A stretch of 37,394 nucleotides of DNA from Pontibacillus halophilus JSM 076056 = DSM 19796 (GTDB lineage: Bacteria; Bacillota; Bacilli; Bacillales; BH030062). Position 1 is the stretch's first letter, and each line of letters opens with the position of its first letter. The stretch is from NCBI RefSeq assembly GCF_000425205.1, contig NZ_AULI01000023.1, forward strand, positions 1 through 37,394, read 5' to 3'. Shown here in pieces: positions 16,895 to 24,778 of this stretch. Below the pieces are notes generated by a model that was not told where the DNA came from, made no database searches, and was given only the letters and a program-made list of their open reading frames with translations. A program made the translations under genes and the position numbers.

Positions 16895-17212
16895 TTAGCT
16901 CGGAAGTCCATTCATAAATGTTTGAACTTCTTCTTTTGTTTTCCGGTCTTTGCTTACGAAGCGACCTACTTCTTCGCCACGGTCGAATGCTATGAAGCTT
17001 GGAATACCGAAGATGCCTTGGTCAATACATAGGTCAATGAACTGGTCACGGTCCACTGATACCCATACGTAATCTTTGTATTGTTCTTGTAGTTCATCTA
17101 AATGTGGGTCAATGACATGACAGTCAGGGCACCATTTCGCGGTGAACATAAATACGGTTTTACCGTTGTCTTTTAATTCATTAAATTGCTCTATAGATTG
17201 CAGTTGTTGCAT
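16895..17212 (-). CDS. ytpP: YtpP, thioredoxin-like protein
   Basis: 105 residues (B. subtilis YtpP about 107). It has a thioredoxin fold with active site WCPDC (C28 and C31) and the cis-proline GIPSF about 45 residues later, so both redox cysteines are present. No signal peptide, so it acts in the cytoplasm. The substrate is unknown; the CPDC dipeptide between the cysteines differs from CGPC of TrxA. GGAGG stands before the ATG. It starts 13 bases after the PTS-like gene, so the two are probably co-transcribed, and a terminator follows it. Confidence 0.9.
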   Translation of the reverse strand: MQQLQSIEQFNELKDNGKTVFMFTAKWCPDCHVIDPHLDELQEQYKDYVWVSVDRDQFIDLCIDQGIFGIPSFIAFDRGEEVGRFVSKDRKTKEEVQTFMNGLPS

Positions 17213-17225
17213 GTTATAGGCCTCC

Positions 17226-18266
17226 CTAATCGTAAGAAATCTTTAAGTCCCCAGGTTGAATCCATCCCCTCTTCCTAAACCATTCAGAGAGAACAAGAGT
17301 AATCAGAGCTGGTCCAACGATATGCAGACAAAGGATTACGATAAGGATTTCGATTGAAACTCCCATAGATTCAAAGGTCATAATTTGTCCAACGAATCCA
17401 CTCGTCCCCATACCTGCTCCTGATGCGTTGTTGGTTAATTGTAACCATACAGTTCCAAGTGGGGCAAGTATGGCGCCTGCTAGTGTAGGAGGTAAGATTA
17501 GGATTGGTTTTCGAAGGACATTCCCAATTTGGAGCATAGACGTACCCACTCCTTGTGCAACGAATCCTCCAATCCCATTCTCCCGGTAACTCATCGTTGC
17601 AAAGCCAATCATCTGAGCTGCACACCCAATGGTAGCCGCCCCTGCTGCTAATCCATTCAAATCGAGCATGATAGCAATCGCAACACTTGAAATTGGAGCG
17701 GTTAACGCCCACCCCATTAAGATAGCCACAACAACTCCCATTACAAGTGGACGTTGGTCTGTCGCCCATACAATAAGCTCCCCAAACCCTGTCATAAACT
17801 GATTCACAAGAGGACCAATGAAACTTCCAACGGTAAATCCGACAAGAATCGTTGTCAGGGGCGTTACGATGATGTCTAACTTCGTTTCTTTGCTAATCAA
17901 TTTCCCTAGTTCAACTGCTAAAACAGTCGACACATAGCTTCCAGCAGGTCCTCCAAGCTCAGCCCCAAATGCCCCGCTAAAGAGAGCTGAAAACAAGACG
18001 AGTGGAGGGGCATTCAATCCATAAGCGATTGCGACACCAATCGCTCCACCATAGATCTTACTATCCATAGCAAAGGTCCCCATTTCAATTAACGGGTCTG
18101 AAATAGGAGCATAGCTGATCTGATTGCCAATTGTTTGTATAATTAGTCCAATAATTAAAGAAGCAAATAGTCCTAATGCCATATAACTTAATGCTGTAAT
18201 GAAGTACCGCTTAGCAGACAGTTCAATCCCTTTCCGCGTTAGAAATGATGAGGATTGCTGTGTCAT
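17226..18266 (-). CDS. PfoR-type PTS IIC-like membrane protein
   Basis: 346 residues with about nine to ten hydrophobic segments. Sequence and length fit the PfoR/COG3641 family, usually named 'PTS sugar transporter subunit IIC'. Typical are GGAIGVAIAYGLNAPPLVLFS, FGAELGGPAGSY, a central glycine-rich stretch GLAAGAATIGCAAQMIGFA, and PPTLAGAILAPLGT. No IIA or IIB domain is fused or encoded nearby, so phosphotransfer-coupled uptake is doubtful; it may be a transporter of another kind. AGGTGGG stands seven bases before the ATG. ytpP begins 13 bases downstream. Confidence 0.75.
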   Translation of the reverse strand: MTQQSSSFLTRKGIELSAKRYFITALSYMALGLFASLIIGLIIQTIGNQISYAPISDPLIEMGTFAMDSKIYGGAIGVAIAYGLNAPPLVLFSALFSGAFGAELGGPAGSYVSTVLAVELGKLISKETKLDIIVTPLTTILVGFTVGSFIGPLVNQFMTGFGELIVWATDQRPLVMGVVVAILMGWALTAPISSVAIAIMLDLNGLAAGAATIGCAAQMIGFATMSYRENGIGGFVAQGVGTSMLQIGNVLRKPILILPPTLAGAILAPLGTVWLQLTNNASGAGMGTSGFVGQIMTFESMGVSIEILIVILCLHIVGPALITLVLSEWFRKRGWIQPGDLKISYD

Positions 18267-18324
18267 TGTAGTCCCACCTATCTATTGTCATTTGTGAATC
18301 TAATCACATTATGAATGAAGAAAC

Positions 18325-18350
18325 ACCCCTATGTTTATGCACATAGGGGT
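18325..18350 (-). terminator. Terminator after the membrane-anchored hypothetical gene
   Basis: Ten-base arms ACCCCTATGT and ACATAGGGGT with a six-base loop. On the minus strand a moderately T-rich run (GTTTCTTCATTC) follows. It separates the hypothetical gene from the PfoR-like gene. Confidence 0.65.
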
Positions 18351-18380
18351 CATAGGCTAACATCCAGCCTTTCTCCTTTA

Positions 18381-18947
18381 TTACTTTGTATCCCCTTTAG
18401 ATGTTTCGTAAGCGATGGAAAGCACGACTTCCATCATATCTTTGGCATCCTCGTCCAATTTATGCTTTTCTGTAACTGTTGTCATTTTCACTCCGCCAAC
18501 GCTCACTTGAAGCTCGTAGTCATCTTCCAAGGCAAGTACACGAATATAACCAAATCGGTCAGTGCTCGCCTTGTCTGTAGCCTCGTCGCTCTGGAAAGAC
18601 TGAATCAACAGCTCATCCTCTGCCTTCGCAGATTCATAAAATGTGTCACTCGTTAGTTGTTCATAAGGGTTATAGAACACTAAGTATTTTTGTCCATTTG
18701 AATTAAGTTGTATGTTATTCGGTTGTTCTTTCGATACTTCCATGTGTTCAGGAACGTATAAAGACACGTGTTCTAATGATTCGTTCGTTTCGACGTGGTC
18801 ACTGTAAAAGACTTGCTCTGCACTCGCTTCTGCAGCCTTAGCTGCTTGTTTCCCAGTCTTTAAATACCCAGCAGAATAAAGCATACCTCCAGCAACAAGG
18901 ACAATGACTACAAGTACAAGTAGCCACTTTCTGTTCTGTTTCATCAT
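18381..18947 (-). CDS. Membrane-anchored protein of unknown function
   Basis: 188 residues; not recognised. One N-terminal hydrophobic segment (about 8-27, LLVLVVIVLVAGGMLYSAG) after basic residues indicates an uncleaved anchor with the rest outside the membrane. There is no lipobox cysteine; in fact no cysteine at all. The remaining 155 residues are acidic, mixed alpha/beta by appearance, with no motif I can name. ATG 18947 has GGAGG seven bases before it; the longer frame to 18965 would begin before the ribosome site. It shares a 150-base divergent intergenic region with ytoQ. No homologue at this place in B. subtilis comes to mind. Confidence 0.7.
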   Translation of the reverse strand: MMKQNRKWLLVLVVIVLVAGGMLYSAGYLKTGKQAAKAAEASAEQVFYSDHVETNESLEHVSLYVPEHMEVSKEQPNNIQLNSNGQKYLVFYNPYEQLTSDTFYESAKAEDELLIQSFQSDEATDKASTDRFGYIRVLALEDDYELQVSVGGVKMTTVTEKHKLDEDAKDMMEVVLSIAYETSKGDTK

Positions 18948-19005
18948 GTTCTTGCCTCCTACCAATCTTCCTCATCCTCTTATAATCTTACATGCAAATT
19001 CAACT

Positions 19006-19033
19006 TTGACAAGGGCAAATTCATGAATGTAAA
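19006..19033 (+). promoter_or_regulatory. Candidate sigma-A promoter of ytoQ
   Basis: A perfect -35 TTGACA (19006-19011) is followed 16 bases later by TGTAAA (19028-19033, 4/6). A weaker second option is TTGTAA-N17-TAGATA (-10 at 19074-19079). Either is compatible with ytoQ at 19098. Confidence 0.4.
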
Positions 19034-19046
19034 GCAGATTATCTGC
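19034..19046. promoter_or_regulatory. Perfect palindrome GCAGATTATCTGC, possible operator
   Basis: Six-base arms around one central base lie directly after the candidate -10 of ytoQ, where a repressor would block transcription. Only the symmetry is seen; no regulator is known to me for this sequence. Confidence 0.35.
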
Positions 19047-19049
19047 AAA

Positions 19050-19064
19050 TTGTAACCGTTTCCT
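19050..19064 (+). promoter_or_regulatory. cre-like site (CcpA operator) upstream of ytoQ
   Basis: TTGTAACCGTTTCCT fits the relaxed cre consensus WTGNAANCGNWNNCW at every position. It ends 33 bases before ytoQ, downstream of the TTGACA promoter candidate. It is 12/14 against the stricter TGWAANCGNTNWCA. Confidence 0.42.
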
Positions 19065-19097
19065 TTACAGTGTAGATAGTAGACTAGGAGGGATGAA

Positions 19098-19538
19098 ATG
19101 AAACTTACCATTTATTTAGCAGGAGAAATTCACTCGAATTGGAGAGGAAAGGTGAAAGCACTTGCTGAGGAGAAAGATCTATCGTGCACATTTGTAGGTC
19201 CACAAGAGAATCACGGACGCTCAGATGAAATAGGAGAAATGATTTTAGGGTCTCAACCAAACTCCATTGTAAAGGATGAAGCCGCTTCAAGAATTAATAA
19301 TTTAAGAACCCAAGTTCTAATGGAACAATCGAACTTGGTCATTGCCCTCTTTGGTGATGAGTACAAGCAGTGGAATACTGCGATGGATGTGAGCGCGGCT
19401 CTAACCGCAGGAAAGCCTGTCATCCTTATTCGCCCTGAACATCTCCATCACCCACTGAAAGAGCTATCCAACAAAGCAAATGTGACAGTGGAAACAATCG
19501 AACAAGCACTCTCAGTTGTTCACTATATTTTTGAATAA
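19098..19538 (+). CDS. ytoQ: YtoQ family protein
   Basis: 146 residues (B. subtilis YtoQ about 148). The fold looks like nucleoside 2-deoxyribosyltransferases: IYLAGEIHSNW at the N-terminus, FVGPQENHGRSD, NNLRTQVLMEQSNLVIALFG and WNTAMDVSAALTAGKPVILI. Whether it acts on nucleotides is unproven. GGAGGGATGA precedes the ATG. It is transcribed alone on the plus strand and ends at a strong bidirectional hairpin. A cre-like site and a palindrome upstream hint at carbon-dependent control. Confidence 0.88.
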   Translation: MKLTIYLAGEIHSNWRGKVKALAEEKDLSCTFVGPQENHGRSDEIGEMILGSQPNSIVKDEAASRINNLRTQVLMEQSNLVIALFGDEYKQWNTAMDVSAALTAGKPVILIRPEHLHHPLKELSNKANVTVETIEQALSVVHYIFE

Positions 19539-19565
19539 AAAGCCATAATCAAATTCACACCAATA

Positions 19566-19601
19566 AAAGAACCAACGTGCAAATTCGCACGTTGGTTCTT
19601 T
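19566..19601. terminator. Bidirectional terminator between ytoQ and the DUF84 gene
   Basis: A perfect 15-base stem (arms at 19566-19580 and 19587-19601) with a six-base loop. A T-rich tail follows on the minus strand (TTTTATTG); the plus-strand tail is short (TTTACTT). Confidence 0.88.
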
Positions 19602-19603
19602 AC

Positions 19604-20134
19604 TTAAGAGCCTTCAATTCGTTGGCCCTCGTTGCATTGAAACATATCATATTGTCCTTTAAGCAACTTCACAACATGAGCAAAGAGTTCATCTCGATTC
19701 ACAAGACCGTTTGTGAAAACGCCAATGGCTCCTTCGTTATTACGGACGCCCTTCTTCTTCGTGTAGGCATCCATCACATCACCAAGCTCCTTGCCTTTGT
19801 TCAGTTCAGATGCGACCTCATCTGGTAAAGGAATACGAGCACCACTTGCTGTATAGACATTCTCTTTGTCACAGACAAGTGCACCCCAGTTACAGAGATA
19901 AAGGTCCCCTTCAAACTCCATAACTCCACCTTCAAGGCCAACCCCAATTGCACCTTTTTCTTGGCTAGCACATTCCCTCGCCCGATTAATAGCACCTTCT
20001 CGTGTTTCTTCATCAGAGAACGGTTGAGAAGAAACCTTCGAACTCACTTCCATTCCTTCGATGTCACAATCATGAAAGACTTGTTGTACCGCATGAACTT
20101 TAGTGGGATTCTTTGACCCGACTATAATTTTCAT
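19604..20134 (-). CDS. DUF84 non-canonical purine NTP phosphatase (YjjX-like)
   Basis: 176 residues of the inosine/xanthosine triphosphatase family. Such enzymes clear ITP and XTP from the nucleotide pool. Signature stretches are VGSKNPTKVHAV at the N-terminus, SQPFSDEETREGAINRA, GVGLEGGV and the C-terminal VRNNEGAIGVFTNGL. The family resembles, but is distinct from, RdgB-type Ham1 proteins. AAAGGATG stands before the ATG. It lies 53 bases downstream of ytoP with no clear terminator, so the pair is likely one transcript. Confidence 0.87.
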   Translation of the reverse strand: MKIIVGSKNPTKVHAVQQVFHDCDIEGMEVSSKVSSQPFSDEETREGAINRARECASQEKGAIGVGLEGGVMEFEGDLYLCNWGALVCDKENVYTASGARIPLPDEVASELNKGKELGDVMDAYTKKKGVRNNEGAIGVFTNGLVNRDELFAHVVKLLKGQYDMFQCNEGQRIEGS

Positions 20135-20187
20135 GATTTCATCCTTTCTTTGCTGCTAGCAGATCATGACTGAACGCTTAGGTTCAA

Positions 20188-21261
20188 TTACGCTTTTGAA
20201 ACAATTTGTTCAAGTGTATTTCGATCTGTCGACTTCACTAGCTTTATTATCAATTCTTTAGCTGCTGCATAATCATCAATATGAATCATAGAGGCAGAAG
20301 TGTGAATATATCTTGAACATATGCCGACTACCGCGGATGGAACGCCTTCACCAGACATGTGGACACGCCCTGCATCCGTACCACCTTGTGAAACAAAGTA
20401 TTGGTAAGGAATATCATGGGTTTCAGCCGTATCCAATACAAATTCACGCATTCCCTTATGTGTAATCATGGATTTATCCAATATACGAAGAAGTGCGCCT
20501 TTCCCTAATTGACCGAATTCATTCTTGTCCCCATTCGTATCATTGGCTGGAGAAGCATCCAATGCATAGAATAGATCAGGCTGAATTAAATTCGCCGCAG
20601 TTGCAGCTCCTCGTAAGCCTACTTCTTCTTGAACAGTTGCCCCAGAGTAGAGCTCATTCGGGAGCGACTCACCATGAAGTTCTTTCAGTAATTCAATAGC
20701 AAGACCACAACCATAACGGTTATCCCACGCCTTAGCAAGGATTTTCTTGTCGTTTGCCATTTCTGTAAATGGGCTGACCGGAACAATTTGCTGACCAGGA
20801 CGAATCCCAATTGACTTCGCATCTTCCTCATCATCAGCTCCAATATCAATCATCATATTCTTAATATCCATTGGCTTGTTACGTTGCTCTGGAGTTAAAT
20901 TATGTGGAGGAATGGAACTAATTACCCCAATAACCGGACCCGATTCTGTCATGACTTGCACACGTTGTGCAAGTAATACTTGGCTCCACCATCCTCCAAG
21001 CGTTTGAAAACGGATCATACCGTTTCTTGTGATTTGCGTAACCATAAAGCCAACTTCATCCATATGGCCAGCTACCATCACGCGAGGACCACTTCCGTCC
21101 CCTTTCTTGTATCCAAATACGCTACCTAATTTATCTTGGACAAGCTCATCAGAGTATTTGTTCAATTCTTCCTTCATGAAAGACCTGACAGCACCTTCGT
21201 TCCCTGGAGCACCTTGTAGCTCTGTGAGCGTTTTAAATAACTGTTTTGTTTCTCCATTCAT
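20188..21261 (-). CDS. ytoP: YtoP, M42-family metallo-aminopeptidase
   Basis: 357 residues from ATG 21261, exactly the length I recall for B. subtilis YtoP. It belongs with glutamyl aminopeptidase and deblocking aminopeptidases, large cytoplasmic complexes that trim peptides with two bound metals. Metal ligands and catalytic residues are visible in [36 protein letters not shown] and the C-terminal YIHTSAS. The upstream frame to 21282 adds seven residues before a GGAGATG and is not used. A TTGACT-N18-TTTTAT promoter lies upstream. Confidence 0.92.
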   Translation of the reverse strand: MNGETKQLFKTLTELQGAPGNEGAVRSFMKEELNKYSDELVQDKLGSVFGYKKGDGSGPRVMVAGHMDEVGFMVTQITRNGMIRFQTLGGWWSQVLLAQRVQVMTESGPVIGVISSIPPHNLTPEQRNKPMDIKNMMIDIGADDEEDAKSIGIRPGQQIVPVSPFTEMANDKKILAKAWDNRYGCGLAIELLKELHGESLPNELYSGATVQEEVGLRGAATAANLIQPDLFYALDASPANDTNGDKNEFGQLGKGALLRILDKSMITHKGMREFVLDTAETHDIPYQYFVSQGGTDAGRVHMSGEGVPSAVVGICSRYIHTSASMIHIDDYAAAKELIIKLVKSTDRNTLEQIVSKA

Positions 21262-21312
21262 ATGTACACATCTCCAATTCACCGTAGTAATCTCCCTATA
21301 TTCTATCGAAAG

Positions 21313-21342
21313 ATAAAATTCGTTTCCAGTTTAGGGAGTCAA
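21313..21342 (-). promoter_or_regulatory. Candidate sigma-A promoter of ytoP
   Basis: On the minus strand TTGACT (complement of 21337-21342), 18 bases, TTTTAT (complement of 21313-21318). Start would fall about 45 bases before ytoP. Confidence 0.45.
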
Positions 21343-21415
21343 CATTTTCTATTTTTCTTATGATTCGATATACTAGTAAGTAACGTTTTCTCATTGTTTA
21401 GAAGGGGTGGATCGA

Positions 21416-21730
21416 ATGAAAATGAAAAAAACACTAGCGATAGCGGGTGCTGGAGCCATTGCCGCTTACTTTGTCACAAAGCAGCTTCAAAATGACCAAC
21501 GACTTTCTCCAGAGAAAGCCCTTAAAGTTGCGAAAGAATCCTTTAAACGTCAGGGTCCTATTAGTGGATCGTGGATTTACATGAAGCCGGAAGAGTGGAC
21601 AAGTGAAGAGGTCCCTTACACGGTGTACCGTGGAGGAATCTCAAAAAGCGTAGATGGAGAAACCCAGCAATATGAATTTCACGTGGATGCCGAGACAGGA
21701 ACAATCCTTGATGTGGCACCCGTATCCTAA
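21416..21730 (+). CDS. ytzB: YtzB, small PepSY-domain protein
   Basis: 104 residues, as in B. subtilis. One N-terminal membrane segment (about 5-21, LAIAGAGAIAAYFVT) is followed by a single PepSY domain (about 32-104: LSPEKALKVAKESF, then YEFHVDAETGTILDV). PepSY domains are thought to inhibit or chaperone peptidases outside the cell; here the role is unknown. ATG 21416 has AAGGGG eight bases before it; GTG 21407 is inside that ribosome site. It lies between the divergent ytoP and the converging ytnP. Confidence 0.85.
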   Translation: MKMKKTLAIAGAGAIAAYFVTKQLQNDQRLSPEKALKVAKESFKRQGPISGSWIYMKPEEWTSEEVPYTVYRGGISKSVDGETQQYEFHVDAETGTILDVAPVS

Positions 21731-21734
21731 CAGA

Positions 21735-21764
21735 AACCTTGCTACAATTGTAGCAAGGTTTTTT
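21735..21764 (+). terminator. Terminator of ytzB
   Basis: AACCTTGCTAC-AATT-GTAGCAAGGTT, an 11-base perfect stem, is followed by TTTT. It also lies just beyond the converging ytnP stop and may serve both strands. Confidence 0.9.
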
Positions 21765-21765
21765 C

Positions 21766-22629
21766 TTACTTATGAACGGGGTACGCATACTGCTCTCTCG
21801 CTACTGATTGAGCATGTTCACCCTTCTCGTTGAATTGTACTGCACGATAAATCGCATCGTGATAGAACGTAAGCCATGCACCTTCTTTAATTGCCTCGTC
21901 TAGCCACCTCTTTTTCTCATGTACAGAGGTGACAGGATAGTCATCATACGCTAACACCCAAAGAGGGTTACGGTGTGCATGCGTTGGCATTAAGTCCGCC
22001 ATGTGGATGAATTGATGTTCTTCATCTATGTAACGAATAATTGCATGCCCATTGCTATGTCCACTCGTATGCCACATACCAAGTCCTTCATCAATCTTCA
22101 TATGATGAGAAAATGTTTTCACTTGATGCTTTATTGGACGCCAGTTATCTTCCCAGTACGTATTGACTGACCGCATGTTCGGTTCTGTAACTTCCTCCCA
22201 CTCTACTTGAGATACATAGATGGTTGCGTTTTCAAAAGTTGGAACAAGTTCTTCCCCATCCCACTTCGTAAGCCCACTAGCATGATCAAAGTGCATGTGA
22301 GTCATGAGAACAGCATCAATTGAGGCTGTCGATAAACCCAACTGACTCAAACTACGATCAATGGATGACTCTTCACATACACCAAAATTACGAAGTTGCT
22401 TCTCCGTTAACTTATCATTGCCGATTCCCGCATCAATTAAATATCGCTTTCCACTAAGTTCTAATAGAATAGGGTCTGTTCTTAATTCAATTTGATTCCG
22501 GTCATTAACAGGGTACTTCTTACTCCAAAGTGGTTTAGGGACAACACCGAACATGGCCCCTCCATCCATATGGGTCACGCCACCTTGCAACCAGGTCAAT
22601 TTCGCATTCCCAACCGTTAACGTTTCCAT
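21766..22629 (-). CDS. ytnP: YtnP, metallo-beta-lactamase-fold lactonase
   Basis: 287 residues (B. subtilis YtnP about 281). The metal-binding HxHxDH is complete (H111, H113, D115, H116 in [12 protein letters not shown]); the other ligands are in [10 protein letters not shown] and HMADL. B. subtilis YtnP is described as a quorum-quenching lactonase that degrades N-acyl homoserine lactones and interferes with Streptomyces signalling. The same activity here is by inference. Transcribed after trmB but separated by a hairpin. Confidence 0.88.
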   Translation of the reverse strand: METLTVGNAKLTWLQGGVTHMDGGAMFGVVPKPLWSKKYPVNDRNQIELRTDPILLELSGKRYLIDAGIGNDKLTEKQLRNFGVCEESSIDRSLSQLGLSTASIDAVLMTHMHFDHASGLTKWDGEELVPTFENATIYVSQVEWEEVTEPNMRSVNTYWEDNWRPIKHQVKTFSHHMKIDEGLGMWHTSGHSNGHAIIRYIDEEHQFIHMADLMPTHAHRNPLWVLAYDDYPVTSVHEKKRWLDEAIKEGAWLTFYHDAIYRAVQFNEKGEHAQSVAREQYAYPVHK

Positions 22630-22655
22630 TCTTCTTCCCCCTCATCCCAATATAA

Positions 22656-22683
22656 AAACAGTGTAGCATAGACCACACTGTTT
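22656..22683 (-). terminator. Hairpin between trmB and ytnP
   Basis: Arms AAACAGTGT and ACACTGTTT (nine bases) with a ten-base loop lie 30 bases after the trmB stop. The T-tail on the minus strand is short (TTATA), so termination may be partial. Confidence 0.6.
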
Positions 22684-22713
22684 CTGTAACCGAGATAGTA
22701 GGCTTACACACTT

Positions 22714-23349
22714 CTAGAAGCGCACCTTACACCGATAAATCGGTTGACCTTTATTTGAGAACTTCTCTTCGTACTCTGTCATGACATTATCTGGATCCTC
22801 TACACTATGAAGGTCAAGAGACACTTCTTCAATCGTCATACCAAACTTTGAGAAGCTCGCTAAACTATATTCAAACAAGCCCTGATTGTCCGTTTTCATA
22901 ACAATTTGGCCATTTGGCTTCAACACATCTTTGTATTGCTCAAGGAAGGTTTGGTACGTTAGACGTCGCTTCTCATGACGTGATTTCGGCCACGGGTCTG
23001 AGAAGTTTAAATAAATCTGGTCTACTTCATCTGTGTCAAACAAGTCTCTAAGATCTTGTGCATCGACATTCAATAGTCGAACATTGTCGACTTCTTTTGC
23101 TTTGACTTTCTTAAGCGCACCAACAATTACGTTCTTCACTCTCTCAATCCCAATAAAATTAACATCAGAATGAGCGGCTGCATTTCCTGCAATAAATTGT
23201 CCCTTCCCAGTTCCAATCTCTAAATGAATAGGTTGATTGTTACCGAATACTTCTTTCCAACTCCCTTTCTTTTCAAAGGGTTCTTGTTCGACCAAATGGT
23301 TATGTTCGGACAGAAAATCATCCGCCCATGGTTTGTTACGTAAACGCAT
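22714..23349 (-). CDS. trmB: tRNA (guanine-N7-)-methyltransferase
   Basis: 211 residues (B. subtilis TrmB/YtmQ about 213). It methylates G46 of tRNAs with S-adenosylmethionine. The SAM site is HLEIGTGKGQFI; NFSDPWPKSRHEKRRL holds the conserved tRNA-handling and catalytic residues; the C-terminal EYEEKFSNKGQPIYR is typical of the family. Divergent from ytzH across a 132-base gap in which I see no convincing promoter pair. Confidence 0.95.
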   Translation of the reverse strand: MRLRNKPWADDFLSEHNHLVEQEPFEKKGSWKEVFGNNQPIHLEIGTGKGQFIAGNAAAHSDVNFIGIERVKNVIVGALKKVKAKEVDNVRLLNVDAQDLRDLFDTDEVDQIYLNFSDPWPKSRHEKRRLTYQTFLEQYKDVLKPNGQIVMKTDNQGLFEYSLASFSKFGMTIEEVSLDLHSVEDPDNVMTEYEEKFSNKGQPIYRCKVRF

Positions 23350-23481
23350 GCGATACGTCCTCCTTTAACGCTTATCAATCATCCCACTTCACGTTCTACC
23401 TTTACGACCTCTGCATTGTTCGTATGGTTTCGACTACATTTGGCATGCTAACAATAGAACATTACTTAGGGGGTTTACAAG

Positions 23482-23769
23482 ATGCCTTTGACTTCTAAAG
23501 ACCAATTACACATTTTATATGATTTGCTTAGTGAGCAATCAGAAGTATGCCAAGGAAGTATCTCTGAATGTCAACAAATCCAACGACTTGTCCATTCCTT
23601 ACTAAGCAAGGAAGATGTGACAAACAAAGAAGTCCTCGACCTACTTCCTGACATCTATCATTACGGACGTCAAGGCGAATTAGCCGAGGACCTTTCTCAA
23701 CATATATCCAATCATACAACTCATTTACAGCAATGGACGAATTCCATACAGGCTTCTAATGATTCATAA
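23482..23769 (+). CDS. ytzH: YtzH-like protein
   Basis: 95 residues (B. subtilis YtzH about 92); a small, soluble, mostly helical protein of unknown function, with MPLTSKDQLHILYDLLSEQ at its start. GGGGG stands before the ATG. Its last 14 bases overlap the 3' end of ytmP on the other strand, so the two messages are complementary at their ends. Confidence 0.82.
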   Translation: MPLTSKDQLHILYDLLSEQSEVCQGSISECQQIQRLVHSLLSKEDVTNKEVLDLLPDIYHYGRQGELAEDLSQHISNHTTHLQQWTNSIQASNDS

Positions 23770-24568
23770 TTCCTAACTTGACCATTAGCCGCTTCAAATC
23801 GTCTAACCAACGAGCGGCTTCTGTATCTTCTTTACGATTTCTATGCCATTGAATAAAGGAAATCGTCTGGGCAATGATGTACCAGTACATTCTCTTCTGT
23901 AAGGCGTCATTATAATCGACACCATACAGTTCTAACCATTGTGCCCATTCTTCTTCAGGAACATACCAATGAAGCAACATCCCTAAGTCCATAGCTGGGT
24001 CCGCGACCATTGCATTATCCCAGTCAATTAAATAAAGTTGGTCATCATCTGTTAACAACCAATTATTGTGGTTCATATCACAATGACAAACCACTTTGGG
24101 TTGATCTTGAACATGATTCAACTGTTCATTTAAATATCGCAAAGATTGATGAATTTCTATATTCGTATTTACAAAGCTCGCTTCTTGCTCCTCAGCTTTG
24201 AGTGCTTGCAAGATATTCTCTGGATCAAGCGGCTTCTTTCCAATCCGCATTAACAGATCGAGTAGCTCAGACGAATGGTGAATTTTACTCAATAGTTGGG
24301 CAACTCGATGATGATTAATTTCTCCAGGCGATAACTCTCTGCCTTCTAACCACTGCTGGGCTGTAATGACGTCTCCATTTTCCATTCTTTTCGTCCACAC
24401 GAGTTTCGGAACGATCCCTTCTGCTGATAGTACAGCAAGAAAGGGTGAAGAATTTCGTTTAAGGAAAAGGCGTTTCCCTTCACGTTGTGCATAATAGGCC
24501 TCGCCTGTCGAACCGCCTGCTGGTGTAATTGTCCAATCTTTGCCGAGTATTTGTTCCAACCAATTCAC
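23756..24568 (-). CDS. ytmP: YtmP, aminoglycoside-phosphotransferase-fold kinase-like protein
   Basis: About 270 residues with the small-molecule kinase fold of choline and aminoglycoside kinases. The catalytic loop is CHCDMNHNNW (H, D and N in the Brenner order) and the metal-binding motif is LIDWDNA. GGSTGEAYYA near the N-terminus is the nucleotide-binding loop. The substrate is unknown. Two starts are possible: TTG 24574, with GAGG only two bases away, or GTG 24568, with GAGG eight bases away; the latter is chosen. An inverted repeat AAGGTA-N9-TACCTT (24621-24641) lies in the upstream gap. Confidence 0.83.
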   Translation of the reverse strand: MNWLEQILGKDWTITPAGGSTGEAYYAQREGKRLFLKRNSSPFLAVLSAEGIVPKLVWTKRMENGDVITAQQWLEGRELSPGEINHHRVAQLLSKIHHSSELLDLLMRIGKKPLDPENILQALKAEEQEASFVNTNIEIHQSLRYLNEQLNHVQDQPKVVCHCDMNHNNWLLTDDDQLYLIDWDNAMVADPAMDLGMLLHWYVPEEEWAQWLELYGVDYNDALQKRMYWYIIAQTISFIQWHRNRKEDTEAARWLDDLKRLMVKLGIMNH

Positions 24569-24620
24569 CTTCAATTCCTCAAATCTTCATAAGGTTTATT
24601 TCGTGTCTCAATTATTGATA

Positions 24621-24641
24621 AAGGTAAGATAAGTATACCTT
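24621..24641. repeat. Inverted repeat upstream of ytmP
   Basis: AAGGTA and TACCTT flank nine bases; the right half includes a TATACT on the minus strand. It could be an operator, or chance in an AT-rich gap. The rest of the 200-base gap (24575-24778) holds no gene I can support. Confidence 0.3.
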
Positions 24642-24778
24642 ATTTATGAGTGATATACATCTAAATCCCTAAAAATTTAACAAAAGGCAACTTGTTTGAT
24701 TCTAGTCATTCTAGCTCTCGACAATTATAGAGACATACAATAGATTAACGTATTTCGCCATAGAAATTCAAGTTTTAC

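Noticed and set aside
20150-20187. Hairpin between ytoP and the DUF84 gene (CTGCTAGCAG and TGAAC/GTTCA)
   Set aside because: Stems are short and no T-run follows, so it is not called a terminator.
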